This document shows positions 27,487 through 35,489 of a DNA stretch of 64,000 nucleotides, piece by piece. The notes beneath the pieces were generated by a model that was not told the origin of the DNA, ran no database searches, and saw nothing but the letters and a program-made list of their open reading frames with translations. This stretch comes from Streptomyces jumonjinensis. GTDB taxonomy: Bacteria; Actinomycetota; Actinomycetes; Streptomycetales; Streptomycetaceae. The position numbers were made by a program, and so were the translations under genes. The stretch spans positions 10,363 through 74,362 of the forward strand of contig NZ_VCLA01000105.1 of NCBI RefSeq assembly GCF_009600885.1, in the 5' to 3' direction. Each line of letters begins with the position of its first letter. Position 1 is the first letter of the stretch.

Positions 27487-28296
27487 CTACGCGGCCGGAC
27501 GGTCCTTCTTCTCCGCGCCGCCGCCCGTCGCGCCGTCCGTCTCCGTCTCCGCCTTGGCCTCGGCCCTGTCGGCCTTCTCCGCCGCCTTGGCGGCGGCCTT
27601 CGCGGCCTTCTCCTCCTCGGCCAGCTGGCGCTTGGCGACCATCGCGTAGATGTCGACGTACTCCTGGCCGGAGAGCTTCATGATCTCGTACATGACCTCA
27701 TCGGTCACCGAGCGCAGGATGTAGCGGTCCTCTTCCATGCCCTGGTAACGGGAGAAGTCGAGGGGCTTGCCGATCCGGATGCCCGGCCGCATCAGCTTGG
27801 GGATCACCTTGCCGGGCGGCTGGATCTTCTCGGTGTCGATCATGGCGATGGGGATCACCGGGGCCCCGGTGGCGAGCGCCACCCGGCCCAGACCGCCCGG
27901 CTTGCCCCGGTAGAGCCGGCCGTCCGGGGAACGGGTGCCCTCCGGGTAGATGCCGAAGAGCCCGCCGCTCTCGATGACCTCGATCCCCGCCTTGATCGCC
28001 GCCTCGGCCGCGCCGCGCGCGCCCGACCTGTCCACCGGGAGCTGTCCGACGCCCTTGAAGAAGGCGGCGGTGAGCCTGCCCTTCACTCCGGGCGAGGTGA
28101 AGTACTCCGCCTTGGCCACGAAGGTGACCTTGCGGTCGAGCACCGCGGGGAGGAAGAACGAGTCCGAGAACGAGAGGTGGTTGCTCGCGAGGATCGCCGG
28201 GCCGTGGGCGGGAATGTTCTCCAGACCTTCCACCCAGGGTCTGAAGGCAAGCTTCAGCGAGCCCCCAAGGGAGAACTTCATTGCGCCGTAGATCAA
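27487..28296 (-). CDS. 1-acyl-sn-glycerol-3-phosphate acyltransferase family (PlsC)
   Basis: 269 aa from a TTG start at 28296, chosen because AGGAGG lies 8 bases upstream. PlsC motifs are present: ILASNHLSFSDSFFLP (HX4D, residues 39-44), VPVDRS-type GQLPVDRSG, FGIYPEGTRSPDG, and GAPVIPIAMIDT. It transfers an acyl chain to lysophosphatidic acid or a related lipid at the membrane. The C-terminus is a charged Ala/Lys/Glu coil (AKAAAKAAEKADRAEAKAE) unlike E. coli PlsC. It stands 42 bp upstream of macS on the same strand and could be cotranscribed. Confidence 0.93.
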   Translation of the reverse strand: MIYGAMKFSLGGSLKLAFRPWVEGLENIPAHGPAILASNHLSFSDSFFLPAVLDRKVTFVAKAEYFTSPGVKGRLTAAFFKGVGQLPVDRSGARGAAEAAIKAGIEVIESGGLFGIYPEGTRSPDGRLYRGKPGGLGRVALATGAPVIPIAMIDTEKIQPPGKVIPKLMRPGIRIGKPLDFSRYQGMEEDRYILRSVTDEVMYEIMKLSGQEYVDIYAMVAKRQLAEEEKAAKAAAKAAEKADRAEAKAETETDGATGGGAEKKDRPAA

Positions 28297-28456
28297 CTCG
28301 AATGCCTCCTATTGCTGTCGAACAGACCTTAACCCGAGGTGACGGGCTATCCCCGCGTCGGAGGCCGACCGGATCTGGTCGGTGTCAGTCCGGTCGCGTA
28401 CGGTGAGGTACACCCTTCGAGCTCGATTCCATAGAAAAAGAGAACAGGAGATCCCG

Positions 28457-29236
28457 GTGCCGGTCCTTCCCGGAGCCGAGCCCTACCGCCATGAGGGCGG
28501 CGAGGTCGGTGTCCTCCTCTGTCATGGATTCACCGGTTCACCGCAGTCGCTGCGCCCCTGGGCCGAGCATCTGGCGGAGCGCGGGCTGACCGTCTCCCTG
28601 CCGCTGCTGCCCGGACACGGCACCCGCTGGCAGGACATGCAGCTCACCGGCTGGCAGGACTGGTACGCCGAGGTGGACCGGGAGCTGCGCGAGCTGATCG
28701 CGCGCTGCTCCACGGTCTTCGTCTTCGGGCTCTCCATGGGCGGCGCGCTCACCCTGCGGCTGGCGGCCAGGCATGGGGACGCGGTGGCGGGCATCGTCCT
28801 GGTGAACCCGGCGAACAAGCTGCATGGCGCCGGTGCGCACGCACTGCCCGTGGCCCGGCACTTCATCCGGAGCCGACCGGGGATCGCCAGCGATATCGCC
28901 AAGCCGGGCGTGCAGGAGGTCGGCTACGACCGGGTGCCGCTGCGAGCCGCGTACTCCCTGCGGAATCTCCTGCGGCTGGTCGACGGTGAGCTTCCCCAGG
29001 TCACCCAGCCGCTGCTGCTGCTGCACAGCCCGCAGGACCATACGGTGCCGCCGGTCGACTCCGCGCGAATCCTCAGCCGGGTCTCCTCCACCGAAGTCAA
29101 GGAGATTCTGCTGGAACAGAGCTACCACGTGGCGACGTTGGACCACGATGCGGAGCGGATTTTCGAGGAGAGTCACGCGTTTGTCGGCCGGTTCGCTCCG
29201 GATATCGGGAAGAAGGGGAGCAGCGCCGGTGGCTGA
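28457..29236 (+). CDS. Alpha/beta hydrolase, carboxylesterase/monoacylglycerol lipase type
   Basis: 259 aa from GTG 28457 with AGGAG six bases upstream. Features: oxyanion HGFTGSPQSLRPWAEHLA, nucleophile Ser in FVFGLSMGGALTLRLA, acid Asp in LLLHSPQDHTVPP, and His in SYHVATLDHD. The lid region (HGTRWQDMQLTGWQDWYAEV) is typical of Est30/monoacylglycerol lipases. No signal peptide is present, so it acts in the cytoplasm. It is divergent from plsC, and its stop overlaps the start of the next small membrane protein by 8 bp, suggesting a joint role in lipid turnover (inference). Confidence 0.9.
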   Translation: MPVLPGAEPYRHEGGEVGVLLCHGFTGSPQSLRPWAEHLAERGLTVSLPLLPGHGTRWQDMQLTGWQDWYAEVDRELRELIARCSTVFVFGLSMGGALTLRLAARHGDAVAGIVLVNPANKLHGAGAHALPVARHFIRSRPGIASDIAKPGVQEVGYDRVPLRAAYSLRNLLRLVDGELPQVTQPLLLLHSPQDHTVPPVDSARILSRVSSTEVKEILLEQSYHVATLDHDAERIFEESHAFVGRFAPDIGKKGSSAGG

Positions 29237-29861
29237 GCAGCATGACGCGGACCGGGAGCCGCAGCCCATCGACGAGGAGGCCGCCTGGGCCGCCATCGTC
29301 GCGGGCTACGGCGAGGAGCCGGCGGATCCGCCGGGCGCCAAGCCGTTCAAGTCGGTGGAGGATCTGGCACGGCTCGAAGACGGGGTGAACGACGCGCCCC
29401 GGTCTTCGAAATCGCCGGAGTCCACGGCCGAGTCCGAGCCGGAGTCGACGGCGAAGTCCGAGCAGGACTCCGGGCCGGGCTCCGAGTCGGAGCCGGAGGA
29501 GGACCGGCCCGCGCTCGGCAGTTCGATCACCTTCGCGCCGGGCGTCGGCGGTGCGGGTCCCCGGGACTACCGGATGGCCGAGCCCAAGGACGAGGATCTG
29601 GACGAGTCCGACGAGGGGCACTTCGTGCCGCCGGAGCCGCCGCCGCTGCCGGAGGCCGATGTCACGGCGAAGTTCGCCTGGCTGGCGGTGATCGGCGGGC
29701 CGGTGCTGATGCTGCTCGCCGTGCTGTTCCGGTGGGATATGACCTGGTGGCTGACGACGCTGTGCGTCGGCGGGTTCCTGGGCGGTTTTGTGACGCTGGT
29801 GGCCCGGATGTCGACCGGGGACGACGAGGACGACGACCCGGGCCGGGGCGCGGTGGTCTGA
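29229..29861 (+). CDS. Acidic two-helix membrane protein, unknown
   Basis: 210 aa from GTG 29229, overlapping the hydrolase stop. The first 140 residues are acidic and Ser/Glu/Pro-rich (SPESTAESEPESTAKSEQDS), then PEPPPLPEADVTAKFAW leads into two membrane helices (LAVIGGPVLMLLAVLFRW; LTTLCVGGFLGGFVTLVARM) and a short acidic tail. I recognise no catalytic motif or family. The overlap with the lipase gene argues that both are made together. It may anchor or scaffold at the membrane, but there is no direct evidence. Confidence 0.8.
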   Translation: MAEQHDADREPQPIDEEAAWAAIVAGYGEEPADPPGAKPFKSVEDLARLEDGVNDAPRSSKSPESTAESEPESTAKSEQDSGPGSESEPEEDRPALGSSITFAPGVGGAGPRDYRMAEPKDEDLDESDEGHFVPPEPPPLPEADVTAKFAWLAVIGGPVLMLLAVLFRWDMTWWLTTLCVGGFLGGFVTLVARMSTGDDEDDDPGRGAVV

Positions 29862-29887
29862 GCCGCCCCGGGGAGCGCGGGGCGGGC

Positions 29888-30595
29888 TCAGGACTCGGGC
29901 ACGGTGAGCGTGGCCAGCACCGGGAGATGGTCGGTGGCGGCGCTCAGATCGGCCGGGGTGATCCCGGGGAGGTCCTGCGGCACCCCGCAGCCCTGGACCG
30001 TGATGCCCTCGCTCGCGAAGATCGCGTCGATCCGGCGCACCGGTCGCTCCGACGGGAAGGTGTGCTCGCCGCCCAGGGGCGCGACGGCCCGGCAGTCCTG
30101 GAGCTCGGCGGCGAGCCGCCGGAAGGCGCGGCCGGCGGGCCGCTCATTGATGTCTCCGGCGGCGATGGCATACGGGACGTCCAGGGCGGCGAGCCGGTCG
30201 AGGACCAGGCCCGCCTGCTCGTAGCGCTCCCCGGTCTGAAGGCTCAGATGGCAGCTGAGCACGCCGATCCGGGCTCCCCCGATCCGTACGACGGCGGTGG
30301 CGAAGCCCCGGCGGTGCTGGCCGGGGGCGCGGGGCAGCAGGATGTCCTCGGTGCGTTCGACGGTGGCCCGCAGCGAGCAGAGCAGCAGCGGTCCCGCGGC
30401 GGTGGCACCACCGCCGAGGACGACGAGACCGGACTTGGCGGCGAGCCGGGCGGCGTGCTTGCGCCAGCGGAAGAAGCGCGGGGCTTCCTGGATGAAGACC
30501 AGGTCGGGGGCGCAGGCGCGGATGACGCGGGCGAGGGCGTCTTCGTCGTCGCGGAGGGAGCGGATGTTGTAGGTGAGGACGCGGAGGGCGGGCAT
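29888..30595 (-). CDS. Endonuclease/exonuclease/phosphatase family hydrolase
   Basis: 235 aa. EEP-fold motifs are all present: VLTYNIRS (metal Asn), FIQEAPRFF (Glu), IGVLSCHLSLQTGERYEQAG (His), PYAIAAGDINERPAG (Asp-x-Asn), RRIDAIFAS (Asp) and ATDHLPVLATL (His). This family includes DNases, phosphatases and sphingomyelinase-like enzymes; no signal peptide or extra domain helps choose, so the substrate is open. It is convergent with the acidic membrane protein gene, with 26 bp between. Confidence 0.93.
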   Translation of the reverse strand: MPALRVLTYNIRSLRDDEDALARVIRACAPDLVFIQEAPRFFRWRKHAARLAAKSGLVVLGGGATAAGPLLLCSLRATVERTEDILLPRAPGQHRRGFATAVVRIGGARIGVLSCHLSLQTGERYEQAGLVLDRLAALDVPYAIAAGDINERPAGRAFRRLAAELQDCRAVAPLGGEHTFPSERPVRRIDAIFASEGITVQGCGVPQDLPGITPADLSAATDHLPVLATLTVPES

Positions 30596-30896
30596 GGGGG
30601 AACCCTAGGGCCCCGGGGCGGGGGCGCGGGCCCCGAACCTCCGCGTCTCAGCCTCCCCCGGACTGTCCTGGTCTCCGAGGACCTGTTGTTCGTCGTCCCG
30701 CAGCGAGGAACGTAGGTCGCGGATCGGTCCCCCGAGGGCGACCAGGGCGGCGAGTAGCCCCGCCCACCCGACCGGGATACGGCAGGCGGGCGGGACCTGT
30801 GCCCATCCCGTTCAGTCTTCCCGTGGCTGGTACGGAAGCCGTGTCGCCCTTCCGCCCCCGACAACTCCCGCACCCCGACCAGGTGGCGGAATGCGC
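30596..30896. other. Gene-free spacer between glkA end and the EEP hydrolase start
   Basis: About 300 bp that must hold the promoter of the hydrolase and the 3' end of the glkA transcript. I see no convincing hairpin, repeat or open frame with coding bias. Confidence 0.5.
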
Positions 30897-31838
30897 CTAG
30901 CCCTGGCGGGCCAGGTCTGCCGCGCCGACGAGGCCGGCTTTGTTGCCGAGTTGGGCGGCGAGGACCTGGGCGTGGGGGCGCCACTGGGCGCCGATCAGCC
31001 AGCGGCGGAAGGACTTGCGGATCGGGTCCAGGACCAGTTCGCCCTCGTCCGAGACCCCGCCGCCGACGATGAACGCGGACGGGTCGAAGAGCGACGCCAG
31101 GTCCGCGAGGCCCGCGCCGGCCCAGCGGGCCAGTTCGCGGAAGGAGTCGATCGCCACCGGGTCGCCCTGCCGGGCCGCCGCGCTGATGTGCTTGCCCTCG
31201 ATGCCGTCGGGCGTCCCGTCCCCGAGGCCCAGCAGGATTCCGGCGTTCTCGGGGGTGGCGTTCGCCCGCTGGCGCGCGTACCGGACGAGCGCGCGTCCGG
31301 AGGCGTACTGCTCCCAGCAGCCCTGGCTTCCGCAGCCGCAGAGGAGTCCGTCCGGGACCACCCGGATATGGCCGAACTCCGCGGCCACCCCGAAGCGCCC
31401 GCGGCGCAGCTTGTTGCCGATGATGACGCCGCCGCCCAGGCCCGTCCCGAGCGTGATGCAGATGACGTCGTCGTGGCCCCTGCCCGCGCCGAAGCGGTAC
31501 TCGCCCCAGGCCGCCGCGTTCGCGTCGTTCTCCACGACGACGGGCAGTCCGACGCGGTGTTCGACCTTGTCCTTCAGCGGCTCATGGCGCCAGTCGATGT
31601 TGGGCGCGAAGAGCACGGTGGCGCGCTTGTCGTCGACATAGCCCGCGGCTCCGATGCCGACGGCCTCGATCTCATGTCCCGAGCCCGCTCCGGCCACGGC
31701 CGAGCAGATCGCCTCGACGATGCCCTGCGCGGTCGGCGGCGTGGGCACCGTATGGGTTTCGAGGATCGCGCCGTCTTCGTCGACCACGCCCGCCGCGATC
31801 TTGGTGCCGCCGATGTCGACGCCGATGGTGAGTCCCAT
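30897..31838 (-). CDS. glkA: Glucokinase (ROK family)
   Basis: 313 aa from ATG 31838 with GAGGGA upstream. GlkA phosphorylates glucose with ATP and is central to carbon catabolite repression in Streptomyces. ROK signatures: TIGVDIGGTKIAAGVVDEDG at the N-terminus, LPVVVENDANAAAWGEYRFG, ICITLGTGLGGGVIIGNKL, and the zinc-binding CGCGSQGCWEQYASGRAL (residues about 162-179). The sequence is nearly collinear with S. coelicolor GlkA. Next upstream on the same strand is the DUF5304 gene, 71 bp away. Confidence 0.97.
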   Translation of the reverse strand: MGLTIGVDIGGTKIAAGVVDEDGAILETHTVPTPPTAQGIVEAICSAVAGAGSGHEIEAVGIGAAGYVDDKRATVLFAPNIDWRHEPLKDKVEHRVGLPVVVENDANAAAWGEYRFGAGRGHDDVICITLGTGLGGGVIIGNKLRRGRFGVAAEFGHIRVVPDGLLCGCGSQGCWEQYASGRALVRYARQRANATPENAGILLGLGDGTPDGIEGKHISAAARQGDPVAIDSFRELARWAGAGLADLASLFDPSAFIVGGGVSDEGELVLDPIRKSFRRWLIGAQWRPHAQVLAAQLGNKAGLVGAADLARQG

Positions 31839-31909
31839 GTGTCCCTCAGATTCGGTCGTGCCCCGCTCGGCCAACCGTACCCGAGGAGACCGCCTGGTCA
31901 GCCGAGATG

Positions 31910-32422
31910 TCAGTCCAGATCGATCTGTTCGCCGGGGCCCGGGTCCCCGTCCCGCCGGCTTCCGGGCTCGCGCCCCGCCGGGTCGGTCTCATCGCCCCCG
32001 GCCGCCCCGGCGGTTCCGGCGGCTCCGGCAGCTCCGTCGGATGAGCGCTGGGTCCAGCCGCTCTCATGGCCCGAGACGGCGGACCGGTAGGCGGCCAGCA
32101 GCTCACCGCCCGCCGCCGCGAGATGGTCGAAGACCTGGGGGTTGCGCTCGATCACCGGCTCGACGGCGGACTTCGCCTGGTCGACCAGCTGCCGGACGGC
32201 GCTCTGCGCGGCCACCCCGGGCAGCGAGGACTGGAATTCGGTGACCTTGTCCGCGACGGCCCCGAGCAGCTTGCGCAGCTCCTCGGCGGCGGAGCCGGGC
32301 GGCGCCCCGTGCTCGGCGCGGCGGCGGGCCTTCTCGGCCGCGAGGTCTTCGGCGCACGCCTCGGCCCACGCGTCGGCGTCGATGTCGGCGGCGGCGTCGG
32401 GTCGCTCGGTGGCATCGCTCAT
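31910..32422 (-). CDS. DUF5304 family protein
   Basis: 170 aa. An N-terminal acidic segment (WAEACAEDLAAEKARRRAEH) is followed by a helical core (SAAEELRKLLGAVADKVTEF, SAVRQLVDQAKSAVEPVIER, NPQVFDHLAAAGGELLAAYR) and a disordered Gly/Ala/Asp tail. It matches the actinobacterial DUF5304 family, always found near glkA in Streptomyces as I recall. Function unknown; it has no membrane helix and no catalytic motif. Confidence 0.82.
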   Translation of the reverse strand: MSDATERPDAAADIDADAWAEACAEDLAAEKARRRAEHGAPPGSAAEELRKLLGAVADKVTEFQSSLPGVAAQSAVRQLVDQAKSAVEPVIERNPQVFDHLAAAGGELLAAYRSAVSGHESGWTQRSSDGAAGAAGTAGAAGGDETDPAGREPGSRRDGDPGPGEQIDLD

Positions 32423-32626
32423 GGCGTTACTCCTGCACGGGGGCGTCGGTCTGCTGGGGGCACTCGCACGCTCGACGGTACCCGAATGGGCGCGGGCCGT
32501 TCAGCGCCGTGCCGTTCAGCGCCGTGCCGCTCAGGGGCCCGCGTGGCCGAGCGAGCCGGAAACGGCTCCGCGACGCCGAGCGAGCCCGGGACGGTGCCGG
32601 GCGAGCCGGGTGCGGCTCCGTACGGC

Positions 32627-33808
32627 TCACGGGGTACGGGGCCACAGCTGCGGGTCGGGGGTGAAGCGGACCGTGAGGACGGCGTCGGCGAGCGCCGCGC
32701 CGGAGACGGTGCAGCGGCGCAGCACGGACGGCAGGGGAACGATCCTGCGGAACGGGCCGGCCCGCAGCAGCAGCTCGTCGCCCCGGCGGACCAGGCCGAT
32801 GCTCTTCTTGTCGGCCCCGGGCAGCCGGATCGACCAGCTGAGCGTCCCGTCTTCGGCGCGGCGGTCCGTGATCCGCTCCCAGGGCTCGGCGGGGCCGGAC
32901 GGGGCCGCCAGGGCCAGCGCCCCGCCCGCCGCGAGAGAGGCGAGGTCCTCCGGGCCGCGCGGGTCGCGCCCCAGGTGCGGGATCTCCCGCACCTGGCACC
33001 GCGGCACCCAGTCGCCGGACCACTCCCCCAGGGCCTTCTCCTGCTGGGCGGCGAGCGCGGCGAGCCAGGTGTCGGACGAGTGCCGGGGCAGTATCCGGTT
33101 GGCCACCAGCGCCTCGGTCCGCAGCCCGTGCAGCGCCAGCCCGGTGCGGGCGGCGCGCAGGGCGTCGGCGGCGGCCGGTCCCGGTTCGGCGACCAGTCGC
33201 AGGGCGGTGTCGTCGGCGGTGATCAGGTCCTGGACGGCGGCCAGCTCCGTGTCCCAGCGGGCGGCGGTCTCGTACAGCCACTGCGCGGGCATGGGGACCC
33301 CGGCGAGCTGGGCGAGCACCGGGCGCAGGGCGCGGGCGGCCTGGCGTTCGGGCGGCAGCAGCCGGCGGAGATAGCGGCGCAGCTGTTCGGGCAGGGCGAG
33401 CAGGTCGATCGTCTCGCGCAGCGGGGGCAGATCGAGGACGGCCAGGTCCCAGCCGCCGGTCCGGGCGTCCGCCAGGGCACGGAGCAGGGCGAACTGGGGA
33501 CTGCCGGGGAGCTCGGTCAGCTCCTCGCCGGCGAGCCGGTTCGCCCCCAGCAGTTCGAGGACCGCCGCGCCGCGTTCCTGGAGGGCGAGGAATTCGGTCC
33601 GGAAGGCGGCGCCGCTGTCGACGCGGGCGGCCCAGAGCCCTTCGGCGATCTCCGTGGGATCGGTGGCGAGGGGGGCGCCGAGGACGTCGCCGGGGTCGGC
33701 GGTGAGCAGCAGCGCCCGGCGGCCGGGGCCGGCCGCGGCGAGTGCGGTCGCCGCGGCGACGGTGGTACGGCCCGCGCCGCCGAGGCCGGTGACGAGGACC
33801 GTGCGCAT
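32627..33808 (-). CDS. ArsA/GET3-like ATPase with degenerate P-loop
   Basis: 393 aa, ATG 33808 overlapping the stop of the SRPBCC gene (ATGA). The start MRTVLVTGLGGAGRTTVAAA aligns with the ArsA deviant Walker A (GKGGVGKTT), but both lysines are replaced (Leu and Arg). Later motifs fit the family: LLLTADPGDVLG (Switch I-like), LAVLDLPPLRETIDLLALPE (Switch II-like) and RTEALVANRILPRHSSDTWL. The C-terminal part (LRAGPFRRIVPLPSVLRRC) resembles the beta-sandwich ArsA_HSP20 tail. It may bind but not hydrolyse ATP. It is likely to act with the SRPBCC protein. Arsenic transport is not suggested by context. Confidence 0.85.
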   Translation of the reverse strand: MRTVLVTGLGGAGRTTVAAATALAAAGPGRRALLLTADPGDVLGAPLATDPTEIAEGLWAARVDSGAAFRTEFLALQERGAAVLELLGANRLAGEELTELPGSPQFALLRALADARTGGWDLAVLDLPPLRETIDLLALPEQLRRYLRRLLPPERQAARALRPVLAQLAGVPMPAQWLYETAARWDTELAAVQDLITADDTALRLVAEPGPAAADALRAARTGLALHGLRTEALVANRILPRHSSDTWLAALAAQQEKALGEWSGDWVPRCQVREIPHLGRDPRGPEDLASLAAGGALALAAPSGPAEPWERITDRRAEDGTLSWSIRLPGADKKSIGLVRRGDELLLRAGPFRRIVPLPSVLRRCTVSGAALADAVLTVRFTPDPQLWPRTP

Positions 33809-34257
33809 CAGGCGGCGGGTCCGCTCTCGACGCGCTTCTTCAGTCCGTCGAGCGCGCGGTCGATGATGACCTTCTCGGCCTTGCGCTTGATCATGCCCAG
33901 CATGGGGATCTTGACGTCGACGGTGAGGGTGTAGGTGACCTCGGTGCGGTCGCCGCCGCCGACGGGGGTGAGGGTGTACGAGCCGTTGAGCGCGCGCAGC
34001 ATCTGGGACTTCACCAGGCTCCAGCTGACCTGGTCGGCGCCGTGCCAGGTGTAGGCGAGGGTGTGATCGTCCTTGATCGCTCCGGCGTCGAGGACGAGCC
34101 GGACCTGCTCGGCGCGGCCCTGGTCGTCCTCGGAGATCACCTGGGCCTGCTTCACTTCGCCGGTCCACTCGGGGTAGCGGGCGAAGTCGGAGATGACTCC
34201 CATCACTTCGGCCGGCGCCGCCTCGATGGTGATGCTCGACGTGGTGTGTTCGGCCAT
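33808..34257 (-). CDS. SRPBCC family protein (polyketide-cyclase/START-like)
   Basis: 149 aa. The helix-grip fold is readable: SSITIEAAPAEVMGVISDFA, YPEWTGEVKQAQV, HTLAYTWHGADQVSWSLV, GSYTLTPVGGGDRTEVTYTL and the long C-terminal helix IDRALDGLKKRVE. Such proteins bind hydrophobic ligands, for example lipids. Its stop overlaps the start of the ArsA-like gene, so they are co-translated. Streptomyces genomes keep this pair together next to glkA. Ligand unknown. Confidence 0.92.
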   Translation of the reverse strand: MAEHTTSSITIEAAPAEVMGVISDFARYPEWTGEVKQAQVISEDDQGRAEQVRLVLDAGAIKDDHTLAYTWHGADQVSWSLVKSQMLRALNGSYTLTPVGGGDRTEVTYTLTVDVKIPMLGMIKRKAEKVIIDRALDGLKKRVESGPAA

Positions 34258-34433
34258 CGCTGCGGCTCCTCAACAGTGCGGTACGGACTGCGGTACGGAC
34301 CGGGTGATTGTGTGCTGTGCAGGCTATCGCGCCCTGGCCGGCGGCCGTCTCAGGGCCCGGCGGTCACCAGGCGCCCGGGGCGCCGGACCCGGCCGTCACC
34401 GAGCCGAGCCAAGCCGGACCCGGAGCGCCCCGC

Positions 34434-35210
34434 TCACCACTCCAGGGTCCAGGGCCGCCCGGTGGAGGCGAAGTGCCCGACGTTCACGCACTCCGTCGCC
34501 CCGACCCGCATCCGGGAGACGAGCGGCTGGTGGACATGGCCGAAGAGGGCGTACCGGGGCCGGGTGCGGCGGATGGCGTCCAGCAGTGCGGGGCTGCCGC
34601 GCTCGAAGCGGCGGGCGACGGTGTCGTAGGTGAGCTCGGGCACGTCGGGCGGGATGTGCGAGCAGAGTACGTCGACCTCGCCGAGCGCCAGGACCTTGGC
34701 CGCGTACTCCTCGTCGGAGATCTCGAACGGGGTGCGCATCGGGGAGCGCAGTCCGCCGCCGACGAAGCCGAAGACCCGGCCGCCGATCTCCGTCCGCTCG
34801 CCGTCCAGGATGGTGGTGCCCGCGCGGGCGTACTGGGGCCAGAGAGCTGGAATGTCGACATTTCCGTAGGTGGCGTACGTCGGCGTGGGGAAGACCGCGA
34901 AGAGCTCGGCGTACTGCTTCCGTACCGCCGACTCGATGGCGGTGTCCCGGTCCATGTCCAGTTCCGTCCAGAGCCTGCGGCCGAGCTCCCTGGCCTCCTC
35001 GAACCGCCGGGCGGTGCGCAGGGCCACGATCCGGTCGGCGTTCGCGACGCCGAAGAGCTCGGGGAAGATCCCGCGCGAGTGATCGGCGTAGTCCAGGAAG
35101 AGAACCAGGTCGCCCAGGCAGATCAGGGCGTCGGCGCCGTCCCCCGCCGTGGCGAGATCCCTGACGTTGCCGTGTACGTCGCTGACCACATTCACTCGCG
35201 TGCCTCGCAT
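34434..35210 (-). CDS. Metallophosphoesterase
   Basis: 258 aa from ATG 35210, chosen because TAGGGT lies exactly 7 bases upstream; an ATG at 35237 is in frame but poorly supported. Calcineurin-type motifs: VNVVSDVHGN (Asp-x-His), LICLGDLVLF (Gly-Asp), YATYGNVDIP (Gly-Asn), LCSHIPPD (His) and LFGHVHQPL (Gly-His-x-His). The protein has no signal peptide, so it acts in the cytoplasm; the substrate (phosphodiester or phosphoprotein) is unknown. It is divergent from the acyl-CoA ligase gene. Confidence 0.93.
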   Translation of the reverse strand: MRGTRVNVVSDVHGNVRDLATAGDGADALICLGDLVLFLDYADHSRGIFPELFGVANADRIVALRTARRFEEARELGRRLWTELDMDRDTAIESAVRKQYAELFAVFPTPTYATYGNVDIPALWPQYARAGTTILDGERTEIGGRVFGFVGGGLRSPMRTPFEISDEEYAAKVLALGEVDVLCSHIPPDVPELTYDTVARRFERGSPALLDAIRRTRPRYALFGHVHQPLVSRMRVGATECVNVGHFASTGRPWTLEW

Positions 35211-35217
35211 GGCGGCC

Positions 35218-35223
35218 ACCCTA
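35218..35223 (-). promoter_or_regulatory. -10 box of leaderless metallophosphoesterase transcript
   Basis: On the minus strand TAGGGT precedes ATG 35210 by 7 bases (GGCCGCC) with no ribosome site. It is the same hexamer and spacing as at trpL. Confidence 0.55.
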
Positions 35224-35345
35224 GGTCGTGTCGTCATCTGGACAGAGGGGCCTGACCGGTCGTTCTTCCGGCATTGCGGGCGAGTGGACTACCCTGCGCG
35301 AAGTACTGTCATATACGTGTGACGCGGAAAACATTGGCCGGAACC

Positions 35346-35371
35346 CCTATCGGTAACAGAGTACCGATGGG
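35346..35371. promoter_or_regulatory. Inverted repeat upstream of the acyl-CoA ligase gene
   Basis: ATCGGTA (35349-35355) and TACCGAT (35362-35368) form a perfect repeat with a 6-bp spacer; allowing one mismatch the arms reach 10 bp (35346-35371). A further GGTAAC copy follows at 35370-35375. It is a candidate operator for the ligase; the protein that binds is unknown. Confidence 0.45.
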
Positions 35372-35489
35372 TAACGTCCGGGCAGTCCAGTCGTGCTCAC
35401 CGCCCGATGAGCACCTGCCCGATCTTGGACCGCAACCGGTGCATCACACCGAGAGCCGTGGCGCCGGCGCCCGATGAGGAGCAGCAGTC

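Noticed and set aside
33808..34273. Possible fusion of a longer protein to the ArsA-like ATPase
   Set aside because: The upstream part is an off-frame reading of the SRPBCC gene, which has its own ATG and an ATGA overlap with the ATPase.
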